Source: Streptomyces antioxidans
GTDB lineage: Bacteria > Actinomycetota > Actinomycetes > Streptomycetales > Streptomycetaceae
Length of the DNA: 64,000 bases
Reading direction: 5' to 3'
NCBI RefSeq assembly: GCF_000968685.2
Contig: NZ_LAKD02000032.1
Coordinates: 163,968 to 227,967, forward strand
Positions 57,374-64,000 of this stretch are shown piece after piece. Position numbers and translations under genes: made by a program. Positions within the stretch are counted from its first letter, which is position 1, and each line of letters starts with the position of its first letter. The notes under the pieces were generated by a model, which was not told the DNA's origin, did not search any database, and saw only the letters and a program-made list of their open reading frames with translations.

Positions 57374-58429
57374 ATGCACGGTGAGTACAAGGTGCCGGGC
57401 GGCAAGCTGGTCGTCGTGGATCTGGAGGTCCACGACGGCGCGCTGCGCGGGGTGCGGGTGGCGGGGGACTTCTTCCTGGAGCCGGACGAGGCGCTGCACG
57501 CCATCGACCGGGCCCTGGAGGGCGCGCCCGCCGACGCGGACGCCCAGGCACTCGCCGCCCGCGTCACGGCGGGGCTGCCCGCCGACACCGTGATGTTCGG
57601 CTTCTCCCCCGAGGCCGTGGGCATCGCGGTGCGGCGTGCGCTGTCCCGCGCCACCGACTGGACGGACCACGACTGGCAGCTGATCCATGACGGGCCGCAG
57701 AGCCCGGCGCTGCACATGGCCCTGGACGAGGTGCTGACCGACGAGGTCGCCGCCGGACGGCGACCGCCCACGCTGCGGGTCTGGGAGTGGGGCGGCCCGG
57801 CCGTCATCATCGGCAGCTTCCAGTCCCTCCGCAACGAAGTGGACCTGACGGGCGCGGCCCGCCACGGAGTCACGGTGGTGCGGCGCGTCTCCGGTGGCGG
57901 AGCCATGTTCGTGGAGGCCGAGAACACCATCACCTACTCCCTTTCGGTACCGGCCTCCCTCGTCTCCGGCCTGTCGTTCGCCGACTCCTACGCCTATCTC
58001 GACGACTGGGTGCTGAGCGCGCTCGGCGACATGGGCGTCAAGGCCTGGTACCAGCCCCTCAATGACATCGCCTCCGAGGAGGGCAAGATCGCCGGTGCCG
58101 CGCAGAAGCGCCTGGCGAGTGGCGGCGGCGCGGTGCTGCACCACGTGACGATGGCGTACGACATCGACGCCGGCAAGATGCTCGACGTGCTGCGCATCGG
58201 CAAGGAGAAGCTGTCCGACAAGGGCACGGAGAGCGCCAGGAAGCGCGTCGACCCGCTGCGCCGCCAGACCGGCCTGCCCCGAGCCGAGATCATCGACCGC
58301 ATGCTCGGCTCCTTCCGTGCCCGCTACGGCCTCGCCCGGGGGCGGGTCACCGAGCAGGAGATGGCACGTGCCGAGGAACTCGCCCTCGTGAAGTACGGCG
58401 ACGAAGGGTGGACGGCGCGGGTGCCATAG
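57374..58429 (+). CDS. lipoate-protein ligase-like protein with N-terminal accessory domain
   Basis: The ATG (MHGEYKVPGGK) is 11 bases after AGGAGG; GTG 57365 is too close to it. Residues 1-100 (GKLVVVDLEVHDGALRGVRVAGDFFLEPDEALHAIDRALEG) match the small accessory domain that is C-terminal in E. coli LplA. The catalytic BPL/LplA domain follows: LRVWEWGGPAVIIGSFQ, RRVSGGGAMFVEAENTITYSL, NDIASEEGKIAGAAQKRLASGGGAVLHH with the lysine near GKIAGAAQ. The order is thus permuted relative to LplA. It should adenylate and attach lipoate or octanoate to carrier domains, or be an octanoyltransferase-like paralogue. Confidence 0.88.
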   Translation: MHGEYKVPGGKLVVVDLEVHDGALRGVRVAGDFFLEPDEALHAIDRALEGAPADADAQALAARVTAGLPADTVMFGFSPEAVGIAVRRALSRATDWTDHDWQLIHDGPQSPALHMALDEVLTDEVAAGRRPPTLRVWEWGGPAVIIGSFQSLRNEVDLTGAARHGVTVVRRVSGGGAMFVEAENTITYSLSVPASLVSGLSFADSYAYLDDWVLSALGDMGVKAWYQPLNDIASEEGKIAGAAQKRLASGGGAVLHHVTMAYDIDAGKMLDVLRIGKEKLSDKGTESARKRVDPLRRQTGLPRAEIIDRMLGSFRARYGLARGRVTEQEMARAEELALVKYGDEGWTARVP

Positions 58430-58642
58430 CAATCACATCCAGCGCGGCGCTCAGCCCCTGCCGGAACCGGTGTCACCGGCGTCGCCTGCTGATATTCGGA
58501 ATGCGGCGACCGAGCCGGTCGTCCCGAAACCGCTGTCCAGTTATGAGCCATCGCGGTTCAGGAGTGGTCAGCCCATCTGGTGGTCGGGGATGTCGTGGCG
58601 TGATGCGCTGTGACTACGATTGCGTGATGAGGCAACGATCGA

Positions 58643-59083
58643 GTGGGGAAGGCCGTGCCTGAGTCGTACTGGGAACCGACGGGGCGGCCGGGGGACTTCG
58701 GGCCGCTTGGTCCGTGGACTCTGGAGCTGACCACGTATCGGGCGTGCACCGATACGGTCGTTCGTTGCCTGCCGGTTGTTCTTCAAGGTCATGTGATCGG
58801 GTACCTCTGGGCCTCGGAGACCGAGGATGCCGCTGGCTACGTCAGCCGGGGCGGCACCGGAGCGGTCGGGTTCGACGCGGGCGGGCCGTGGTATCGGCGG
58901 TTGAAGGAAGCCTGGGACGCCAGCTTCTCCGCCTGGGAGGCGGTGCAACTGTGGGTCGGCGAGCCGGAAGACTCCGTCGCGGGTGCGATTCCTGATGACG
59001 CCGAGGACCTAGTCCTGCCGAATTCACAGGCCGCACGGTGTCTTGCCAGCCACGCCGACAACTACGAGCGGCGGCGAATGTGA
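58643..59083 (+). CDS. hypothetical protein with weaker GC bias
   Basis: GTG at 58655 (VPESYWEPTG), just after GGGGAAGG, may be the true start. The 146-residue protein is acidic and Trp-rich, without signal peptide: GPWTLELTTYRACTDTVVRCLPVVLQGHVIGYLWASETEDAAGYVSRGG, then WYRRLKEAWDASFSAWEAVQLWVGEP. Third codon positions use A and T more than the neighbours (runs such as GTTGTTCTTCAAGGTCAT), hinting at recent acquisition. The composition recalls small immunity-type or SUKH-like cytosolic proteins, but no motif proves it. Confidence 0.65.
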   Translation: MGKAVPESYWEPTGRPGDFGPLGPWTLELTTYRACTDTVVRCLPVVLQGHVIGYLWASETEDAAGYVSRGGTGAVGFDAGGPWYRRLKEAWDASFSAWEAVQLWVGEPEDSVAGAIPDDAEDLVLPNSQAARCLASHADNYERRRM

Positions 59084-59645
59084 TGTCTCACGCTCGACTA
59101 TGGGTACGAATGAGGCAGGTAGCGCGTCGGGGGAGAACCCTATCTTGGCGGTCCCAAGCGGATGGTGATCCCGACTGATCAGTACTCCTGCCGATAGATC
59201 GTGATCTTCATGTGTCCTTCGCGGCCTGTCAGCGATAGTGGCTGGCCTGGGATCGGACCTCGTGGCGACGTCGCCGGTCGGACCAGCCGAGCCGGTGGGC
59301 CGTATCGTGCATGTGCCGGACGGCGAGCACCGTGAACAGCAACGGTAGGAGACCAGCTCACCGGTGGTGCGGTTCCCGACCCCTGCCAACGGCTTCTGCC
59401 AGGCCCGCTTCGGCACCGTCATGGCGACGCGTTCGCGCGGAAGTTCGGATTGCCGCCGCAGACCTCGTTGCCTGCGACCCAGCCCATGTGACGCCCGACG
59501 TCCAAATACCCATCTACACCGACGGACCAGGCAGATCCAACACTGTTGACAGATCGCTGCGTGCGGCTCAGGTCCCCGGCGGACGGCTCCCGGCCCCGCG
59601 TAGCCTGATCCGGTCATGGACCGGCCCGAGTGGGGGGAGTGGCGG
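59084..59645. other. 562-base stretch without a convincing gene
   Basis: The base composition is less GC-biased than the surroundings and the open frames on both strands are Arg/Pro/Cys-rich without family features. On the minus strand a frame ends in HMKITIYRQEY, which might be the tail of a lost gene. The last 60 bases precede the CapA-like gene and should hold its promoter. I see no tRNA, transposase or repeat pair that would explain it. Confidence 0.5.
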
Positions 59646-60740
59646 ATGAAGCTGATCGCCGTGGGGGACATGGTCGTCGCCCGGAGACCGGCCGTGGCCC
59701 TCGGCGGGGACCTCTCCCCCGGCACCTCGGCGCTGCCACTGCTGCGGGACGCCGATCTGACGATCGGCAACCTCGAGGTCCCGCTGACCGACACCGGGTA
59801 TCCGGCCGAGAAGCCTGTCGTCTTCCGCGTGGGCGGCGATATGGCCCCCGAGCTGGCCCGGCTCGGCTTCGACGGCTGTTCGCTGGCCACCAACCACGCG
59901 CTCGACTACGGCATCGACGGTCTGCGCGGCACCAGGGCGGCTCTGGACGCGGCCGGTGTGACGCACGCCGGGGCCGGGGAAGACCTCGACGAGGCGCTGC
60001 GCGCGGTACGGCTCACCGGCCGGGGCCGCGCCGAGGTGGCCTTTCTGAGCCTGTGCTGTGCCCTGCCACCGGGTTTCAACGCCACCTCACATCGGCCCGG
60101 GATCGCTCCGGTGCGGATCGAGCAGAGTTATGAGTTCGACGGTGTGCTGGTCGAGGAGCAGCCCGGGACCGTGCCGTACGTCCGCACCACGGCGCGCGAG
60201 GCCGATGTGGTGCGGGCCGAGGAGGCGGTCCGGCGGGCCGGGGAGCTGGCCGCCACGGTGGTGGTGGCGGTGCACTGGGGCGTTCCCTGGTGCTATCTGC
60301 CCAGCAACCAGGGGCCGTTGGCCGAGTATCAGCAGCCGCTGGGGCGGCGGCTGGTCGACGCCGGTGCGGATCTGGTGATCGGACACCATCCGCACTGCCT
60401 CCACCCGGTCGAGCGGTACGGGGACGGCCTCATCCTCTACTCGACCGGGAACTTCCTGTTCCATCCCTGCGAGGAGGTGGCCCCCGCCGACCGGCGCCCG
60501 CCCTCCCGCTACAAGCAGCGGATATTCGACCGGCCGTGGTTCGAGAGCGCGGTGTTCGAGGTGACCCTGGGGGACGGGCCTCCCCGGCTGCGTCTCCATC
60601 CGGTCGAGCTCACCGCCGAGGGCGAGCCGGTGATTCCCCCGGCCCCGACGGCACGGCGGATCCTGCGGCAGGTCGAAGAGGCCTCCCAGGAACTGGCCCC
60701 CGCGACGAGGGTGGACGGGGACGGCCGTGTGCGCTTCTGA
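59646..60740 (+). CDS. CapA/PgsA-family poly-gamma-glutamate-type metallophosphatase-fold protein
   Basis: GGGGGGAG lies six bases before the ATG at MKLIAVGDMVVARRP. The 364-residue protein follows the CapA pattern: VGDMVVAR, ADLTIGNLEVPLTD, CSLATNHALDYGIDGLRGTRAALDAAGVTHAGAGEDLDEA, VVAVHWGVPWCYLPSNQ, DLVIGHHPHCLHPVERYGDGLILYSTGNFLF. The His/Asp/Asn pattern (GNLE, NH, HW, GHHPH) fits the calcineurin-like metal centre. There is no signal peptide or lipobox, so it is probably cytoplasmic, unlike Bacillus CapA. The substrate is unknown. Two copies of a 25-bp unit span its stop codon. Confidence 0.85.
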   Translation: MKLIAVGDMVVARRPAVALGGDLSPGTSALPLLRDADLTIGNLEVPLTDTGYPAEKPVVFRVGGDMAPELARLGFDGCSLATNHALDYGIDGLRGTRAALDAAGVTHAGAGEDLDEALRAVRLTGRGRAEVAFLSLCCALPPGFNATSHRPGIAPVRIEQSYEFDGVLVEEQPGTVPYVRTTAREADVVRAEEAVRRAGELAATVVVAVHWGVPWCYLPSNQGPLAEYQQPLGRRLVDAGADLVIGHHPHCLHPVERYGDGLILYSTGNFLFHPCEEVAPADRRPPSRYKQRIFDRPWFESAVFEVTLGDGPPRLRLHPVELTAEGEPVIPPAPTARRILRQVEEASQELAPATRVDGDGRVRF

Positions 60741-60774
60741 CGGCGCCGGTCGTGTGCGTTTCTGACGACGCCGG
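60725..60774. repeat. 25-bp tandem duplication spanning the CapA stop codon
   Basis: Units 60725-60749 and 60750-60774 agree at 22 of 25 bases; the three differences are all transitions. The first unit contains the CapA stop codon. It looks like a small slippage duplication that has since drifted. Confidence 0.7.
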
Positions 60775-60861
60775 TGTCTCGCCGGGTGACGGTGGCCACG
60801 GGACGGGTCCCCGCCGCGGTGGCTGGGCCCGGATACCGCGGCCCCGGCGCCGCCACGGGGT

Positions 60862-61299
60862 TCAGTTGCTGTAGACGCGCTCGGGGTGGACGAAGACGGC
60901 GGCGCGGCGCTGCTCGGCCATCACGCGGTCGTAGGCCGCCCAGTCGTCGTGGGCGCCGCCCGCGGCGGTGAAGATCTCGCGCAGCAGCAGCCGCAGCCGC
61001 TCCGGGTCGATCCCGGGGAACGGGTCGTCGGGCCCCGCGATCTCGGTGCGGCCCTCGACGGCGGCCCACTTCCATCCGGCGCGGAAGACCACGGTGGCCC
61101 GCGGACGCGCCCGCAGATGGGCGAGTTTGGCGGGGCCGTAGGTGACGAAGGCGACCACCTGGTCACCGGAGACCGGATGGCCGACGATCCCCGCGTTGAC
61201 CACGGACGCCTGGACCGAGCCGTCGGCGCGCGTCGTCGACACGACCGCCAAGTGGTGGTCGGCCGCGGCGATACGGTCCACTTCCTGAAGATCCGTCAT
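60862..61299 (-). CDS. pyridoxamine-5'-phosphate-oxidase-fold FMN/F420-binding protein
   Basis: GAAAGG lies seven bases before the ATG (MTDLQEVDRIAA). The 145-residue split-barrel protein has LAVVSTTRADGSVQASVVNAGIV, VAFVTYGPAKLAHLRARPRATVVFRAGWKWAAVEG, and GRTEIAGPDDPFPGID, the pattern of the actinobacterial PPOX group that binds FMN, F420 or heme. It may act as an F420- or FMN-dependent reductase. It converges with the CapA gene and follows the LAL regulator gene on the same strand. Confidence 0.9.
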   Translation of the reverse strand: MTDLQEVDRIAAADHHLAVVSTTRADGSVQASVVNAGIVGHPVSGDQVVAFVTYGPAKLAHLRARPRATVVFRAGWKWAAVEGRTEIAGPDDPFPGIDPERLRLLLREIFTAAGGAHDDWAAYDRVMAEQRRAAVFVHPERVYSN

Positions 61300-61425
61300 C
61301 GGTTGCCTTTCTGGGCGGACCGGTCGCTCCACCATGACTGCCCCGGCCCGTACCCGCATCCTGGTACGTCCATGCCGGTGAATCCGGGGGCGGGGGGCGG
61401 GTTGCCATCGCCGTGGCCACCGCCA

Positions 61426-64000
61426 CTACGGCTGGCCGGACGCCTCGATCAGGTGCCGCAGCTGGGAGCGGGCCGTGACGCCGAGCTTGGGGAAGCTGCG
61501 GTAGAGGTGCGAGCCCACGGTGCGGGGAGAGAGGAAGAGCCGTTCGCCGATCTCGCGGTTGCTCAGCCCCTGCGCGGCCAGGCGGATGATGTGCTGCTGC
61601 TGCGGGGACAGCGAAGTGAGGGCGTCGGGGCCGGCGGGGGCGGATTCGACACCGGCGGCGCGCAGTTCGGCCTGGGTGCGGTCGATCCAGGAGGGGGCGC
61701 CGAGCCGGCGGAAGGTTTCCAGCGCGGTGTTCAGCTGGTGGCGGGCCTCGGTGATGCGGTGGCGGCGGCGCAGCCATTCGGCATGGTCCAGCAGGAGCTG
61801 TGCGCGTTCGAACGGCCATTGGCCGCCCGCGGGTTCGGCGAGTGCCGTGCTGAAGTGCGGCTCCGCCCGCGACGGTTCGAGCAGCGCGCGGGCGCGGTGG
61901 ATCAGGATGCGCATCCGGGGCGAGGGGTCCTCGGCGAGCCGGTCGGCGGTGCGCTCCACGATGGCGGCGGCCTCGGCGCCGTGGCCGGTGCGGACCGCCG
62001 CGGCGGCCAGTTCGGCGACCGCGGGGTAGGAGCACGCGTAGTGGACGGGGTCGCCGTCGGCGGTGAACACCATCCGGAACTGCTCGTACGCGCCGGCGTG
62101 GTCGCCGTCGGCCACCGCGGCCATGCCCAGCGCCCACCGGGCCCGGACCGCGACCGCGCGGCTGCGGTGCGGGTCGACGAGGGACAGCGCGGCCGAGCCC
62201 GCGGCGCGGGCCTCGTCGGTCCGTCCGGTCAGCGCGAGGGCGGCGGCCTCGAGCGACCGTGCGGCGGCGTCGAGGTGCGGCAGCCCGGCGCCCGCGGAGC
62301 TGGTGTTCACGGCGGCGGTACGGGCCTGCGCCCACCGCCCGTGGTCCAGGTATGACCACCCGGCCGAGCAGCCGAGGCCGATGGGCAGGGAGCCGCCCAG
62401 CCGCCAGCGGTGGAGGGCGTCGTCGAAGATCCGTACCGCGAGTGCGGTCTCGTCCAGCAGCCAGGCCATGGCGCCGAGCGAGATGAGCCGGGCGGGGTCG
62501 CCGTCCGCCCGCTCGACCAGAGCCGGGATCGCCGCCACCCGCTCGGACCGGTGCGCGGTGGGGTCGGTCACCGCGAGCGTCCAGGGGTCGTCGGGCACCC
62601 GGGCCCGTACGGCGAGGCGGTACTCCTCGGCGCCCGAGTAGAAGCCCGCCACCGACGCCGAGGAGAGCGCGACCCGGCGCAGCTCGGGGTCCTCCGCCGC
62701 CCGCAGCAGCAAGGACACCGCGGTGTCGTGCTCGGTGCTCAGCGTGAGCACCTGGCCCACCCGCAGCGATGCCTCGGCCGACAGCGCCGGGTCGTCGGTG
62801 AGCGCGGCGGCCCGCGCGGCGAGCCGCCGCACCCAGTGCGGCTGTCCGGTGGACACCGCGGCACCCGCCGCGGCCACCAGGCGGCGGGCGCGGTCGCGCC
62901 GCCCGGGGCTCAGCTCGGCGGCACGCTCCAGCGCGGTGGTGGCCGCGGTGTATCCGCCGCGCTCCCGGGCCCTGGCCGCCGACTCCTCCAGCGCGGCGGC
63001 GATCTCCTCGTCCGGCCCCTCCGCGGCGGCGGCCAGATGCCAGGCGCGGCGGTCGGGCTCGGCGCCGAGCAGCGCGGCGAGGTCGCGGTGGGCCTGACGG
63101 CGGGCGGCCAGTGGTACGGAGTGGTAGATGGCGGACCTGATCAGCGGATGCCGGAAGCGGGCCCGCCAGCCGTCGCGGCCACCGCCGGTGATCCGCAGCA
63201 GTCCGGCGGCCTCGGCGGGGGCCAGCGCCTCCACCCGGCCCGCCACCGCCCGGTCGTCCGCCGCGACCAGGAGCAGCGCCTGCCGGGTGGCTTCGGGCAG
63301 GGCCTCGAGGTCGGCGGCGAAGACCCGCGTCAGACGGTCGGTGGGCGGCAGGAGCTCCCCGTCGGCGGAGTCGGCCGAGTCCGCGCCGCAGGCGCCGTTC
63401 GCCCGGGCGAGTTCGATCAGCGCCAGGGGATTTCCGGCGGCCTGGTCGAGGATGCGGAGCCGGCGGCTGCCGGTCGGCGGATACGGCTGCCGGTCCAGCA
63501 GGAGGCCCGCGGCGGCCGCGTCCAGCGGGTCGAGCGTGAGGACGGGGAAGCCGGAGAACGGCGACCGGGCCCCACCCCGGGCGCCGTCGCCCGCCCCGTC
63601 CCTGGCTCCGGCCAGCACGGCGAGGGGTTCGTCGCCGATGCGCCGGGCGGCGAAGGCGAGCAGTTCCAGCGAACCGGCGTCGATCCACTGGAGGTCATCG
63701 GCGAACACGAGGACGGGCGACCGCCGGGCGAGCTCCGACAGCAGGGTGAGCAGCGCGACCCCGAGCAACAGTCGATCGGGCGGACCGCCGGGGCGGGTGT
63801 CGCGGGTGCCCCCGGGGCGGGGGTCGCCGTGTCGCGGGTCGCCGTGTCGCGGGTCGCCGTGTCGCGGGTCGCCGCGCCCGAAGTCCCCAAGGCGGACGTC
63901 TGCGCATCCGGCACCTCCGAGACCGATGCCGCCACGCCCGCCATGCCCGGCACCCCCGGCACCCCCGGCACCCCCGGCACCCCCGGCACCCCCGGCACCC
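61426..64000 (-). CDS. LAL-type LuxR-family ATPase regulator, 5' end outside window
   Basis: The frame is open to the right edge with no start, so the N-terminus, including the Walker A loop, lies outside. Walker B is clear in SPVLVFADDLQWID, preceded by LLLGVALLTLLSELARR. Long helical TPR-like repeats follow and the C-terminus is a LuxR HTH (SLSPQQQHIIRLAAQGLSNREIGERLFLSPRTVGSHLYRSF). LAL regulators are large ATP-dependent activators often found in antibiotic clusters. Between the Walker motifs the visible part encodes repetitive Ala/Gly units and a five-residue PRHGD repeat, unusual for this family. Confidence 0.88.
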   Translation of the reverse strand, partial: GAGGAGGAGGAGGAGGAGHGGRGGIGLGGAGCADVRLGDFGRGDPRHGDPRHGDPRHGDPRPGGTRDTRPGGPPDRLLLGVALLTLLSELARRSPVLVFADDLQWIDAGSLELLAFAARRIGDEPLAVLAGARDGAGDGARGGARSPFSGFPVLTLDPLDAAAAGLLLDRQPYPPTGSRRLRILDQAAGNPLALIELARANGACGADSADSADGELLPPTDRLTRVFAADLEALPEATRQALLLVAADDRAVAGRVEALAPAEAAGLLRITGGGRDGWRARFRHPLIRSAIYHSVPLAARRQAHRDLAALLGAEPDRRAWHLAAAAEGPDEEIAAALEESAARARERGGYTAATTALERAAELSPGRRDRARRLVAAAGAAVSTGQPHWVRRLAARAAALTDDPALSAEASLRVGQVLTLSTEHDTAVSLLLRAAEDPELRRVALSSASVAGFYSGAEEYRLAVRARVPDDPWTLAVTDPTAHRSERVAAIPALVERADGDPARLISLGAMAWLLDETALAVRIFDDALHRWRLGGSLPIGLGCSAGWSYLDHGRWAQARTAAVNTSSAGAGLPHLDAAARSLEAAALALTGRTDEARAAGSAALSLVDPHRSRAVAVRARWALGMAAVADGDHAGAYEQFRMVFTADGDPVHYACSYPAVAELAAAAVRTGHGAEAAAIVERTADRLAEDPSPRMRILIHRARALLEPSRAEPHFSTALAEPAGGQWPFERAQLLLDHAEWLRRRHRITEARHQLNTALETFRRLGAPSWIDRTQAELRAAGVESAPAGPDALTSLSPQQQHIIRLAAQGLSNREIGERLFLSPRTVGSHLYRSFPKLGVTARSQLRHLIEASGQP
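63823..63867. repeat. 15-bp tandem repeat, three copies
   Basis: Three exact copies of GTCGCCGTGTCGCGG lie head-to-tail inside the LAL regulator gene, with a partial fourth. On the coding strand they give repeated PRHGD units, so the length change keeps the frame. Confidence 0.85.
63946..63999. repeat. 9-bp tandem repeat, six copies up to the window edge
   Basis: Six exact copies of CCCGGCACC run to the last complete base triplet of the window. On the coding strand of the LAL gene they encode repeated Ala-Gly-Gly. The array probably continues outside the window. Confidence 0.85.

Noticed and set aside
59179..59361. Minus-strand 60-residue frame ending KITIYRQEY as a gene
   Set aside because: No ribosome site, Arg/Pro-rich N-terminal part and no recognisable family; kept only as a possible remnant.
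61163..63688. 841-codon minus-strand open frame overlapping the LAL regulator
   Set aside because: The translation is almost entirely Arg/Gly/Pro/Ala. The neighbouring frame has the LuxR HTH and Walker B, so this is a shadow.
63823..64000. Tandem repeats considered as a CRISPR array
   Set aside because: The units are 9 and 15 bp, directly adjacent without spacers, and in frame within a coding sequence.

Overview
The window is very GC-rich, with strong G/C bias at third codon positions, dense gene packing, GTG starts, ATGA-type stop/start overlaps and AGGAGG-like ribosome sites. The gene families (LuxR/LAL and ROK regulators, Tat-exported lipoproteins, SpoIIE-type phosphatases, GPP34 proteins, secreted GH64/GH76 enzymes) point to an actinomycete of the Streptomyces type, probably a chromosome-arm or accessory region. 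I saw no rRNA, tRNA, CRISPR array, insertion sequence or replication origin. All family calls come from motif reading; no database search was possible.

Layout. (1) 1-7664: an oxidative cassette (P450 tail, FOXRED2-like flavoprotein, FMN alpha-hydroxy-acid oxidase, divergent P450-like protein, CPA2 antiporter) facing an adenylate-forming ligase; it looks like the edge of a specialised-metabolism cluster. (2) 7852-10909: GPP34 protein, an HATPase-LuxR regulator and a quinone oxidoreductase, the last two separated by a long inverted repeat. (3) 10958-22442: secreted or surface functions, including a GH64 beta-1,3-glucanase/GH76 mannanase pair, a PL8 polysaccharide lyase, an amino-acid permease, a NodB-like protein and a Nep1-like protein, plus a small protein with an internal repeat and an alpha/beta-hydrolase remnant.

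(4) 22736-38184 is the most coherent system. A formylglycine-generating enzyme, ROK regulator, sulfonate/sulfate-ester-type ABC importer, cytoplasmic CTPAR sulfatase and secreted GH43 enzyme form one apparent operon. It is followed by a small zinc-ribbon gene and a second operon (cytoplasmic GH2 enzyme plus sugar ABC importer) preceded by a perfect 16-bp LacI-type operator, with the LacI regulator at the far end. I read this as a sulfated-glycan or organosulfate utilisation locus that carries its own sulfatase-activating enzyme; the substrate is unknown.

(5) 38276-49708: signalling and housekeeping genes: a multidomain SpoIIE phosphatase/anti-sigma-like protein, a DJ-1/PfpI protein with divergent LysR regulator, a NarL-type two-component system, a Ser/Thr kinase with unusual catalytic loop coupled to an FHA protein, AlkB and a fumarylacetoacetate-hydrolase-family enzyme. 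(6) 49680-50394: a deletion scar joining the tails of an MFS transporter and a GntR/FCD regulator. (7) 50466-64000: a prenyl diphosphate synthase/TPR operon behind a dyad-rich promoter, DUF4186, methyltransferase, GNAT, TetR/tautomerase, a permuted lipoate ligase-like protein, a less GC-biased hypothetical gene beside a gene-poor stretch, a CapA-like protein, a PPOX protein and a LAL-type LuxR regulator running off the right edge through tandem repeats.
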